Positions 20,990 through 31,355 of a stretch of DNA of 64,000 nt are shown one piece after another. The notes under the pieces are model-generated. The model was not told the origin of the DNA, made no database searches, and worked only from the letters and a program-made list of their open reading frames with translations. A program made the translations under genes and the position numbers. The DNA lies in the NCBI GenBank assembly GCA_023374025.1, contig SIJG01000082.1, forward strand, positions 211,464 through 275,463. Reading direction: 5' to 3'. Origin of the DNA: Heterodera schachtii. Lineage: Eukaryota; Nematoda; Chromadorea; Rhabditida; Heteroderidae. Positions within the stretch are counted from its first letter, which is position 1. Each line of letters starts with the position of its first letter.

Positions 20990-21394
20990 GAAGTAATTAC
21001 ATTAAATGATTTTGCACGATTTTTGTATAATCAGAAAGTTATCCGTTTTTTTATTAGAAAATTTTCTTCTATTACTTCGCGATTTAATGTTGGCAAAATA
21101 AATATTAAGCATTTATAAATAAGGATATTATTTAAATAATTAATTTTTACGCTACTCTTGTCATCAAATTTGCAATGAAAGTAGGGAATAACAAAAATAT
21201 TTTCGATCAGTAGGGATAAAAATATTTATTTAATCGAGGAATTATTTTATTTTTATTTCATTATAATTTATTTAAAATTATTTATTAAATAATTAGTGAG
21301 AAAATTTATTAATTAATAATATGCTGTCAAAATAAAATAATAAATCATTTTAATGCTTTAAATTTATTTGTTTTAGAAATATTTCATCTTTGAA
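20990..21394 (+). promoter_or_regulatory. class A upstream module
   Basis: GCACGATTTTTGTATAATC, TTGGCAAAATAAATATTA, CGCTACTCTTG, GAAAGTAGGGAATAAC, GATCAGTAGGGATAAAAAT, AATATGCTGTCAA and TTGTTTTAGAAATATTTCATC in the usual order, ending at the ATG at 21395. The TTTTAG 25 bp before the ATG is a plausible trans-splice or intron acceptor. Confidence 0.6.
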
Positions 21395-22149
21395 ATGAAA
21401 CTATGCCTATTATTCTCTTTAAATGTTTTTTTGATCGTCGTTAATCACGTTAAATCAGTGCATAAAAAAATGCAACAGAAATCATTTGATGAAATATTTG
21501 GAGAAAAATGGGAAGAAAAAGAAAAATTTGAAGAAAAGAGAGAAATAATTAAAAAATATTATAAAATAAAAGAGAAAATAAAGCAAAAAGGAAAGAAATA
21601 TTCAACAAAAGAATGGAATAAAATTAATTCAAAAATTGCGAAAAAATTGGGGACAAATCAAAAGAAAATTTATAAATGGAAAGAATGGAGTAAAATTGAA
21701 AGAAAAATAGCAAAAAAAAATTGGGGACAAACCGAACAACAATTTATAAATGGATCAAAGAATTAGGACTTAATAAACAAATACAAAAAAGCTATAAATC
21801 AACAACTGATGAAGAAAAAATTTTATTTGTGCAGAAATTTATTGAAATGACAGAAGAATATAAGCAAAAAAGAAAATATTCAAAAAAAGAATGGCTCCAA
21901 AACTATGAAGAAATTTCTAAGAAAATCGGAGTAAGCCGTGGAACAATTGATAATTGGAAGAAACAATTTGCAATTAGCAAGAAAAGAATAACGGAGAAAG
22001 AAAAAATGGAAAAAATGAAAATTTATTGGCAAATAAAAAAAGAAAATCCAAAAATAAGTGATAATGAAATTGCTAAAATTGTGAACACTTCAAATCAGAA
22101 TATTTATAATTGGAAGAAACAATTTGTGGAAGAAATGTTTGAGAATTAA
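21395..22149 (+). pseudogene. secreted triple-HTH family protein with duplicated HTH1 and one frameshift
   Basis: ATG at 21395; leader MKLCLLFSLNVFLIVVNH, then KMQQKSFDEIFGEKWEEKEK and HTH1 (KYSTKEWNKINSKIAKKLGT, NQKKIYKW). HTH1 is then partly repeated (KEWSKIERKIAKK). An A-run at about 21712-21720 has one base too many, so the first frame ends at 21766. The correct frame (GTNRTTIYKWIKELGL, HTH2 KKIGVSRGTIDNWKKQF, HTH3 KISDNEIAKIVNTSNQNIYN) stays open to 22149. Correcting one base would give a protein longer than its relatives by about 25 residues. Could be a true pseudogene or a homopolymer sequencing error. Confidence 0.85.
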
Positions 22150-23505
22150 AAAACGAATGATTTTTTAAGAAATTCCTTTTAAGTCCTTCCCCTATCACAT
22201 CCTTCAAAAATTGGAATTTTTTGTTTCAACAAAAAATCGGAAACAAAGAAAAATTGAATTTATTTGTCCAAAAAATTTTCATTTATTGAAAAAATGATCT
22301 TATATATGAACATTCATTTCCAGAAAAGCATAGTTTTACCGTTTTTTCATGTATAAAAACCCGAGCAATTTTCTATTTTCTTCTATGAATAAAAAATAAA
22401 ATACATTTTTGAGAATTAATTAAATAAAATAATTAATTATTAGAATTAATCGATCAATATTTTTGTTTATTATTCGTGAAAATAGATATCAATTGAAACT
22501 ATCAGTCAGTTTAGCCTAGCTTATTAGGTCTCGAAAAATTTTCTAAAATGATCCCTAAAATTTTATTATAACCATTTATGTATATCTGTCAACAAAAAAT
22601 ATAAAATTCTTTCGAAAAGGGAAATAAAATTTTTAAAAAAATCGACCAAAACAACGGTTTTTATTATTTATTTAATAAATATTTTTTACTTATGGGTAAT
22701 TAATAAGATGTTAGAGCTTTTCGTAGAAAGGCCATCTTAAAGTTTCGTAAATTCCGCCAAGAGGGCAAGTTTTAAACTTAGAATTTTTTTATAATTATTA
22801 CCTTTTGGCACTTTAGTCCTTTTTTGAAATTCTTCACCAATCTGTTGACTATTTGTCATTTACACCGCATAATTATATTTGTTAAATAAATAATGAAAAT
22901 CGTTTACTTTATCCTAATTGTTACAAAATGACTGAAAATTGATCACTATCCCCAGGTTCGCGATAATTCTACTGAACAAATATTGGCAAGAATTAATAAA
23001 ATAATGATCATTTAATATATTTTTACACCGCAAATAACAAATAAATATTTATAATTAAAAATATTGTAATGAATTAATTTATAGAATATTCCCTATAAAA
23101 ACACGATTTTCAAGGTTTTTTAAAATTCGCCTAAAAAAATTAGCATCTTTTGAAACAATTTATAAAATCGATAGCATTTTATAAAGACGATAAATTTTGG
23201 TTACAATGCAAAAAATGTGCATTTCCAAATTTATCAATTAATAATTGTAAAAGAGGACATGAAATTGGGGGAAATTTGAAAGTCAACATTATTTTTGTCT
23301 TAATTAGTCTTACAAAGTTGGGCGATTGTTTCAATTCCCGGTGCTTCTATAAAATTACGGAAAATTTGTGCCGAATTCGATTGCCTTTTCGCCGATCGAA
23401 TCTTTATTTTCGGCATTTTGAATAATAATTTATGTTATTTAATCAAAACACAAAAAAAATTTTATTGACATGGTAAATAAATGTTTTCAAATTTCTTTTA
23501 AATTA
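22150..23505. other. gene-free stretch with a class C module piece
   Basis: 22965-23110 repeats part of the class C upstream module (TTCTACTGAACAAATATTGG, CAAGAATTAATAAAATAATG). A 91-codon frame at 23150-23425 has CKKC and a few other Cys but lacks an ATG and any recognisable domain; I do not call it. Confidence 0.4.
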
Positions 23506-23715
23506 GTTGAATAAAATAATTTCATCACTTATTTTTTGGTTTTCTTTTTTAATTCCCAATATTTTTCATTTTTTTTTCTTCCGCCGTTATTCTTTTCTTG
23601 CTAATTCCAAATTTTTTCTTCCATCTATTAAGTGTCCCATAACTAACTCCAATTTTCTTACAAATTTCGGCATAATTTTGGTGCCATTCCTTTAATGAAT
23701 ATTTTATTTTTTAAA
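23506..23715 (-). pseudogene. HTH-family fragment (HTH2 and start of HTH3)
   Basis: Minus strand reads YSLKEWHQNYAEICKKIGVS, then YGTLNRWKKKFGISKKRIT, then a shortened and frameshifted repeat 3. No leader or head. Confidence 0.75.
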
Positions 23716-23759
23716 TTTAATATTTATAATCAAAATTAATATCTTAATCACAATTCTAA

Positions 23760-23853
23760 TTTTGCCATGAAAATATTTTGTCAAATTAAATAATAAATTC
23801 ATTTTTAAATGTTTTAAATTTATTTATTATTAGAAATTTATCTCATCTTTAAA
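23760..23853 (+). promoter_or_regulatory. proximal piece of class A upstream module
   Basis: Only the last ~90 bp of the module is kept (TTGTCAAATTAAATAATAAA, ATTTTTAAATGTTTTAAATT, TTATTAGAAATTTATCTCATC). Confidence 0.45.
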
Positions 23854-24524
23854 ATGAAATTATTCCAAATATTTTCTTTAATTATATTTTTGATCGCCTT
23901 AATTAAAAATTAATTTTGTTGAACCAAAAAAGAAAAATTTGCAACAGAAATCATTTGATGACATATTTGGAGAAAAATGGGAAGAAAAAGAAGAACAAAA
24001 ACTGGAAGAAAAAAGAGAAATAATTGAAAAATATTATAAAATAAAAAAAAGAAAATAAAGGAAAAAGGAAAGAAATATTCAGCAAAAGAATGGAAGAAAA
24101 TAGAAATAAAAATAGCAAAAAAATTGGGGACAAATCGAACAACAATTTATAAATGGATTAAAGAATTGGGGCTTCAAAAGCTCAAATCATACAAATCAAC
24201 AACTGATGAAGAAAAAATTGAAATAGTACAAAAATTTATTGAAATGAAAAAGGAATTTAAGCAAAAAAGAAAATATACGAAAAAAGAATGGGAACAAAAT
24301 TATGCCGAAATTTGTAAGAAAATTGGAGTTAGTCAAAGAGTAATTGAAAAATGGAAGAAACAATTTGGAATTCGATGCAAAAAAATAATGGAGAAAGAAA
24401 AAATGAAAAAAATAAAAATTTATTTGCAAACAAAAAAGAAAATCCAAAAATGAGTAACAGGCAAATTGCGAAAATTATGAAAATTAATCGCTCGACCATT
24501 TCAAAATGGAAGAATCAATTTTAG
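23854..24524 (+). pseudogene. secreted triple-HTH family protein, multiply broken
   Basis: The ATG at 23854 opens MKLFQIFSLIIFLIALIKN, then TAA. LQQKSFDDIFGEKWEEKEEQ resumes at 23938 but an indel at about 24045 ends that frame. HTH1 (GTNRTTIYKWIKELGL) and HTH2 (KKIGVSQRVIEKWKKQFGI) are open from 24124 to 24453. HTH3 follows after another shift (MSNRQIAKIMKINRSTISKW). Leader and head are close to the 17168 copy. Confidence 0.85.
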
Positions 24525-25859
24525 AAAGAATTAATGATGAATGAAAAGAACCAATTTAATTTTTTTGAAAATTTTGATTTTATTTTTCTTGTTTTTCCTG
24601 TACCGACTTTAATCCTTTATTCTGTGATTTTCAAGCATTTTAAAGTTTCAATTCAAAATTTTCATACAACTATTGACAATGCCAAATAGGAAGCCAAAAA
24701 AAAAATGGCAGAAACACAAAATTTAAAAAATATTTAATTTACTAATTGGTCAAATCGAAAATGTTGTATTATGCAAAAAAAAATAAAAATAAAAGAAATT
24801 CGTGTAAACTGATAATCACGGATTTATAATCAAAAATCGATTGAAAATTGGGATTAAAAATGTAAAATCATACATGATTTGTTTGTTTGTTATTTTCAAT
24901 TAAAAATTGTTTTTGGTGCTTTTTTCTTAATAATTATACTAAATTTCATTTGTCTTGGGAGTGAGTCCCAGCTAATTTAACAGCATATTATTCATGCCAA
25001 ATCATAAATAATTAATAAATTTTCTCAGAATATCGAAGCCAAATTATGAATGGGATAAAGAAATTGTAAGATTTTTTCGGTGCCGTTTTCGAAACAATAT
25101 AAATTTTTGTCGGATTGCTTTTCGGTTCTAAGATCCGATCCCTCTATAATGATGAATCTTAGAAATAAGGAAAATGACTACTCTTATTTAAAGCGATTTT
25201 TTAGCTGAAAAATGAAGAATTAATGAAGAGTAGAAAGATAAAATCTAAATTATTAGGAAGTAGAAGAAGAAAAAAAATAAAATGTTTTTAACTCGAGTTT
25301 CAATAAAAATTCGTCCAAGCCAATCAGTTTCTGTTGTCCTTAATTTTGCATAACTCAAGCGGATAGAAGCAATCCTCCTGACGCTCGGGAAAGTATTATA
25401 TCAAACAATGCAGGAATGGATGTCCAATTTTGATGCGATATCGAACATAAAAACGCGCTGACGCATTGACATTGAAATGTCTCCCGAGTCGTCCGTAAGC
25501 CATCGTTGTTGCTGCTCCTCGAAGATCAGATACGCGACAATACCAAAATTTAAGCCCGACTTTTTTCAGAAAGATGCATTATTTCTAATAAAAAAAAAGT
25601 AATTTTAAATGTCATTTTAAGAAGAAAAAATAGCAAAATGAGTAAAGCAGTGAAAAAATGAGTGATTTTAAGCTATTTAAAAGAATTTGTGTTATCTTAT
25701 TAGGTGAAACAAATATTAATCTGTTTAAAAACGAAAATCGTGATAATTTTATTCCATTTTATTCAAAATACATTATAAAAATTAAACCACAATTAATTAT
25801 GTCTACTCCAAAACATGAAAATAAAATTCCAAAAAAAAAATATCCGAATTTCACCAAAA
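24525..25859. other. gene-free stretch
   Basis: AT-rich up to about 25320. 25320-25560 is less AT-rich (AACGCGCTGACGCATTGAC, TCTCCCGAGTCGTCCGTAAG) with no readable gene. A short frame at 25658-25906 has no motif. Confidence 0.35.
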
Positions 25860-27110
25860 CGAAGAAATGGACGAGTTGTCCGATCAGTTACAGAGCACGT
25901 TCTTGAAAACGGCTCAATTTCAATGCCCCAATTCGGCGAACAGTGTCGCCCCAAAGAACAGTTTCCTCAGTGCTAAATCAGCAAGAAATCAACTTTCGTT
26001 CCGTTCATATCAATAGGAACATCGATCATGCAATTCTTCCTCTGGTTTTCAGATTTAACCAGGAAATTCCTCCAATGCGGACGTTGTTCACTGCCGTGCT
26101 GAGTCGATCCACAAAAAAACACAGTGTGGGCGATCCACAAAAAACTCAGTGATTGATTGGTCATTTTCCGGAAGCCTATCGCACCACTTTAGGGACACCA
26201 AAAGTCCCTGATCCGGAAATCGGACCGGCCCGGTTAAGAACAATTTTTTGTTCAGTTTTTCAAGGGATATCTCTCAGGCCGGGTCCGGTTCTTGATCCAT
26301 TCACTTGGAGCCCGTCATGGGTGGGGACATCTGCCGGAGGACCCTCAGCCTCGCCCCCGACCCTGCTGATGGCCAACCCAAGTTAAGCGTGCCGGTACCA
26401 GCGGCTTTTTTGTACAGCTCGATGAGCTCTACAAAATCGTATCAATGGCGTCCGGCTGCGTCTACTACAAATGGAGAAAATTGGCGCGAAGTGATGTGAA
26501 AAATTGAAAAATTAAAAAAATTTGAAAATGACTTGCGTCCCGCCGTACATTAGGGTTAACCGGACGGCACCGTGTTTTGTGAATTGAATAATTAAATTTA
26601 TTTATTTAATTTTATCGATCACTGAGTTTTTTGTGGATCGCCCACACTGAGTTTTTTTGTGGATCGCGCACACTGAGTTTTTTGTGGATCGACCTAGCAC
26701 CGTTCACTACTTTTTCCTTCTTGCCTCCGTTCTTCTTTTTCTATACCTGGTGCTTGGTACACATCCTTTCCAGGTAGCCATTCCTCTTCTACTTTCGGCA
26801 AACAGTTTCTTGATGTCGACAATTCCTCCCTCGACGAATGGTCCCAACCGCATCGCTAATATTCGCGTTGCGATTAGTTGCTGCTCCGAGTTCCCGTGGA
26901 AATGCTGCTCGCATTTGACGAATGATCTGAGTTCTTTCGCTTTTTATGGCCCTTCAGTTTGGTTGCCAACACATACTTCGAAATGTGTGGCTGCTCCAAT
27001 GTCTTGGCTTCGGCGATGGTCGACAGGTAGATCTTCAGGTAATCTACCACACTCTCATACTTGACCATGTCACCAGCCGCTGCCAACTTGGCGAATCGAT
27101 GAAATTATTC
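25860..27110 (-). pseudogene. decayed retroelement gag-protease remnant
   Basis: Minus strand 27086-26874 encodes DMVKYESVVDYLKIY.STIAEAKTLEQP, resembling the gag at 2812-4269 (STIAEAKTLEQP against TTIAEAKLIEQP). Shifted frames beyond it show eroded zinc-knuckle spacing (CRHQETVCRK, GYLERMCTKH). Past the inserted element, 26040-25900 encodes MIDVPIDMNGTKVDFLL and TVRRIGALKLSRFQE, a typical start of a retropepsin with its D-T/S-G triad destroyed. Multiple stops and shifts; dead. Confidence 0.7.
26104..26692. mobile_element. inverted-repeat element nested in the gag-protease remnant
   Basis: Starts TCGATCCACAAAAAAACACA and ends with the complement. The terminal repeats are built from ~26-bp units (CGATCCACAAAAAACTCAGT plus GTGGG): two units at the left end, three at the right. 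The core (26160-26600) is GC-richer and holds a near-palindrome TTTTGTACAGCTC-GAT-GAGCTCTACAAAA at about 26408-26436. No transposase. A clear target duplication was not found. Confidence 0.7.
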
Positions 27111-27119
27111 TTTCGTTTT

Positions 27120-27856
27120 TTGCACAGATAAAGCGTATACAGACAGAATAAAATGAAAATATTCTTTTTTGCCCATAATTGGGTCCATATTTTGTGTTTT
27201 TGTTTCTAATTTACAATTTTCTATCTAGATAAATCAGCTTCTGACCCAATTAGTTAATTTGAGATCCTAACATAAGTAAACTGTAGAATTAAGAGGAATT
27301 GGCTGTCGGATTGGAATTGGATTTTCCAATTTCTTCCTCATCCGCTAATGTGCCAACTTATTTTTAACTTTAATATTATTATAATTCAAATTATTATGTT
27401 AATTACAATTCTAATAATCTCTTAAGAAAAAATATTATAACTTTCAATGAAAAAATAAATCTTATTTTTTATTACTGATCAAGTTTATAAGCAGTAATTA
27501 CACCTAATGATTTTGCACGATTTATGTATAATCTCACTATTTTTTCGTTTTTACTTCGGGATTTTACATTGGCACATTAAAAAAGAACTAATATTAGGCA
27601 TTTGTACAAAAGAATTAATTTTTGAATAATAATGTTTTTACTCTACTAGTCATCAAAATTACAATGAAAGTAGGGGAAAAAATATTTTTTATCAGTAGAA
27701 TAAAAATGTTTATTTAAATATGAATTATTATTTTTTATTTAATTACAATATTCTTAAATTATTATTCTAAGAAAATATTAATTAATATGTATTTGCCAAA
27801 TAATAAATTAATTTTTTAATGTTTAAATTTATTTTTAGAAATATCTCATCATTAAA
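27120..27856 (+). promoter_or_regulatory. class A upstream module, long form
   Basis: Contains the distal block (TTGGGTCCATATTTTGTG, AGATAAATCAGCTTCTGACC, TTCCTCATCCGCTAATGTGCC), the middle block (GCACGATTTATGTATAATC, TTGGCACATTAAAAAAGAAC) and the proximal block (CTCTACTAGTCATC, GAAAGTAGGGGAAAAA, TATCAGTAGAATAAAAATG). It ends ATTTTTAGAAATATCTCATC before the ATG at 27857. Confidence 0.55.
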
Positions 27857-28376
27857 ATGAAATTATGCCTATTTCCTCTTTAATTTTATTATTTATCGTC
27901 CCAATTAATTTTAATTATGTTGAACCAAACAAGGAAAAGCTGCAACAGAAATCATTTGATGAAATATTTGGAGAAAAATGGGAAGAAAAAGAAAGATTAG
28001 AAGAAAAAAGAGAAATAATTGAAAAATATTATAAAATAAAAGAGAAAATAAAGGAGAAAGGAAAGAAATAGTTCAGCAAAAGAATGGATTAAAATAGAAA
28101 TAAAAATAGCAAAAAAATTGGGGACAAATCGAAGAAATATTTATAAATGGATTAAAGAATTGGGCCTGAATCAAAAATTACAAAAAAGCTATAAATTAAA
28201 AAGTGTTGAAGAAAAAATAGAAATTGTGCAAAAATTCTTTGAAATGACAAATGAATTTAAACAAAAAAAAATATTCAACTAAAGAATGGCAACAAAACTA
28301 TGAAAAAAGAAAATATTCGTACAATGAATGGCAACAAAATTATGCCGAAATTGGCAAGAAAATGATAATGTAAATG
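27857..28376 (+). pseudogene. HTH-family gene with shifted start and early stop
   Basis: The usual ATG (27857) now runs out of frame. A second ATG at 27865 opens MPISSLILLFIVPINFNYVE, in frame with KLQQKSFDEIFGEKWEEKER, so a leader-bearing 68-residue product is possible. An inserted base (AAATAGTTCAGC for AAATATTCAGC) ends it at 28071. HTH1 (GTNRRNIYKWIKELGL) and part of the linker follow in another frame. HTH2 is scrambled by a short duplication at 28260-28370 and the copy stops there. Confidence 0.8.
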
Positions 28377-29041
28377 AAATATTAAAACATTGAAATGAAT
28401 TTATTATTATTTTAATTTGACAGCATAAGAATTAATAAATTTTCTCATTTATGGTTTTGTTATGATTTTTGTGTTACAAATAATTTTTACCCCCCATAAA
28501 AATTTTATAAGGAAATTGATTTTTTTAAAAACTTGGTGCTTCGAGCTTCGAAAAGTTCGGGTATTTGAGCTCCGAACTTTCGCCTTCGACTAAAAATTTG
28601 TCTTAGCCTTGCTTCGAGTGCTAAGCCGAGCATCGCCCGTCCCTTATTCCTATTTATTCATCCGTTATTTCTTTTCCAAAATTTTTTTTTCTAATTAAAA
28701 ATTGTCGGAATACAAATTTTCAAAACATCAGCTATATTTTATAATTCACTGAATAACTTTTGTTCATCCATTTTTCAATAACTGAACGACTAACTGCAAT
28801 TTTCTTACCAATTATGGCATTTAAAGAAGTTTAAAAATTCTAATAATTTTGAGAATTTGAACTAAAAACCCTCCAAAATTGTGGCATTCTCTCATTTTCA
28901 TGTTACTCGGTTTATCTTTTTTTATACCGTAATTACATCTTTTGAAAAAATAAAGAAATTTATAATTTAGCATAATTAATAAAGAGGAAAAAGCACCATA
29001 ATTAATATTTTTAATTGAAAAGCACAAATAAATAAACATTT
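28377..29041 (-). other. spacer, HTH2 scrap and A-type 3' module
   Basis: 28500-28650 is a GC-richer word cluster (GCTTCGAGCTTCGAAAAGTT) with no gene. 28768-28830 minus encodes an IGKKIAVSRSVIEKW scrap like 1111-1186. 28870-29041 is the downstream region of the 29042 fragment, with CATGTTACTCGGTTTATC and GAAAAAGCACC. Confidence 0.5.
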
Positions 29042-29272
29042 TTAATCTTCTACTGTTCTCTGAAACATTTCTTGTCCAAATTTGGGTTTCCATCTGCAAA
29101 TGTTCTGTGCCGAAGTGTTGATCATTTCAGCAATTTCTTTGTCACTCATTTTCGGATTTTCTTTTTTAATTTCCCAATATTTTTTCATTTTTTCCATTTT
29201 TTCTTTCACCGTTATTCTTTTACTGCTAATTTCGGATTGTTTATTCCATCTCTCAATTGTTTCAATTTGAAG
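29042..29272 (-). pseudogene. HTH-family tail fragment
   Basis: Minus strand: IETIERWNKQSEISSKRIT, then HTH3 KYWEIKKENPKMSDKEIAEM, INTSAQNICRWKPKFG and the normal tail EMFQRTVED-stop. Closest to the tail of the intact 34847-35548 gene. Everything before the end of HTH2 is missing. Confidence 0.85.
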
Positions 29273-29654
29273 GAAATTAAAATTTAAAAAAAGTTTCGAA
29301 TACAATTCGGCTGCCCATCATTTGCGAAGGGCGCGAGCTATAAGTCGGAAATTGATATGTACCAATACCATTGGATAGTGCAGGATCGGATTTTGTGAGA
29401 AATTTTTAATTTTACGCCCCATATTTTTAATTCCTATAAATTCTCAAAAATCTCAAAATATTAAAAAAGATATGTATAAAATTGGACATTTTATTTAGTT
29501 CATTTATGAAACATTTCCTTAAAAATGATGAAAAATCCTGGTACAAATCAATTAGGCTAGTTAAATAAAGCAATTAAATTTAAAAATTTACCAAAAAAAA
29601 ATATATGATAATTCACTGAATAACTATAAATTTGAAAAATCCATGTATGTGAAT

Positions 29655-29959
29655 GCCAAATTAGTTTATCCATTTTTCAATAACTGAACGACTAACTCCA
29701 ATTTTCTTACCAATTTCGGCATTTGAAGAAGTTTAAAAAAATAAGAAAATTTATAATTTAGCATAATTAATAAATAAAAAAGCACCAAAATAATATTTTA
29801 AACAATTCATTCTTCTTCTTCTGCTGTTCTCTGAAACATTTCTTCTTCAAATTGTTTCTTCCAATTGAAAATGTTATTTTGATGGATTTTCAATATTTTT
29901 CCAATTTCCTTGTCACTTATTTTTGGATTTTCACTTTTTATTTGCCAATAAACTTTCAT
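29655..29959 (-). pseudogene. HTH-family tail fragment plus older HTH2 scrap
   Basis: 29807-29959 minus is an open stretch MKVYWQIKSENPKISDKEIG, then NNIFNWKKQFEEEMFQRTAE and a TGA stop: a complete HTH3 and tail without the rest. 29664-29735 holds another IGKKIGVSRSVIEKW-like scrap, as at 1111 and 28768. The two are separated by a shortened 3' module. Confidence 0.75.
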
Positions 29960-30394
29960 TTGAAAATTTCAAAAAACCAAAAACACTGTTGGATGCAGCT
30001 TAAAAAGTTGCACTATTACTTTTCTGTGCAAAATCGCTAAGAGCAAATCCGGCCGAGTTATTCACGAAAAACCGAAAAAACCTGGAAATGACCACCCGTC
30101 TGATTTTTTCAAAACGCACTTTTGTTCTGATCAAAAAATGTTTGATGACAATATTGTCGGAAACACTTTTCCGCAAGCGTTTACTCGAGTGGATTTTCCA
30201 TTTAGGCCTTTAAAAAAAATTTCGTAACAGTGAGACTGCAAACCGGGCGCCATTTCAGCGCCGCTGGCGCTGAACTGGCCACCGGATCGGAAAACCTATA
30301 GTTTTCCTGAATGCGCCTCAAAAAGTTGTTCGCACGGTCGAAATTGCGAAGCCCGCCCGGCGCTAAAAGTTTCTATCATTTATTGAACATCAAC
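29960..30394. other. GC-richer spacer with two perfect hairpins
   Basis: 30254-30274 is TTCAGCGCC-GCT-GGCGCTGAA (9-bp arms) and 30289-30307 is GGAAAAC-CTATA-GTTTTCC (7-bp arms). The segment has no open gene and may be the end of an eroded transposable element. Confidence 0.5.
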
Positions 30395-31355
30395 ATTCTT
30401 CGGGCGCTAAAATGTCATTTCTGGGCATTTTACATCAATTTTCGGTTTAAAGCAATTTCCAAAAATCTTTTGTGCTAAATCACCAATGCTTTTTTTAATT
30501 AAAAAGATATTTAATGTTATTTTTTTTTAATATTTTATTCAAAAATCAGCTTTGTCCGTTTTTAGATTCCCATGGAATCGAGTTGTTAATGAATATTACG
30601 CCATAATGAATTAATTTTATTTTTATTTAAAATATAATTACGATTTTTCAACTGAGCACCAGTAGAATTGCTTTAATGATTAATTATTGTTTAATTTAAT
30701 AATTACCTTACCAATTCGAAATTTTTTGCTAAGAAAATAAAATTATTAAGCAGTAATTAAAGGGAAGGGAATTTATATGCTAAAAATCTCGAAATATGTA
30801 ATAAAATATGTGCTAAAAAATGCTGAAATATGTGCTAAAAACCCAAAAAATGCAAATTGGGTGCTCAAAATTAGAAAAATTCGGTCTCTTTATGCATAAA
30901 AATCCCAGAAAGTCTCATTTTTTTTATCGTTTTCGCCCGCATAATTACAAAACAAATAAATTTCAAGGTGTTTATGGGTAAAATTATTTTTTTTCTAATA
31001 AAATTATTTTCCTAAATTGAAAGATTTCCAGCAGAGAACTTCGAAATCCAATGACGAACGAATTAATGAATTAATAAATATAATTTTTAATTATATTTAT
31101 ACTCTACTGAACATCAAAATTGAAATAAAAGTAGTGAAAAACAAATATTTTTTGAGCAGTAGGATACAAATGTTTATTTAATCGTGGAATTATTTTATTT
31201 TTTATTTAATAATATTTTTTTAAAATTATTTATTCTGAGAAAATATGTTCATTATATATGTAATTGTCATGAATAATTCTGTTAATTTAAATAATTAATT
31301 TATTTTTTAATGTTTTAAATTTTATTTATCTTTAGAAATATCTCTCATCTTTAAA
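30395..31355 (+). promoter_or_regulatory. class A upstream module of the intact 31356 gene
   Basis: Long direct match to 6666-7305 (TTCGGGCGCTAAAATGTCAT, CGCCCGCATAATTACAAA, GATTTCCAGCAGAGAACTTC). It contains CTCTACTGAACATC, AAAAGTAGTGAAAAAC (one change from the usual GTAGGGAA), GAGCAGTAGGATACAAATG and CTTTAGAAATATCTCTCATC 20 bp before the ATG. Confidence 0.6.

Noticed and set aside
23150..23425. 91-codon frame with CKKC and other cysteines
   Set aside because: No ATG start, no complete zinc-binding pattern, no upstream module, no second copy; insufficient support.
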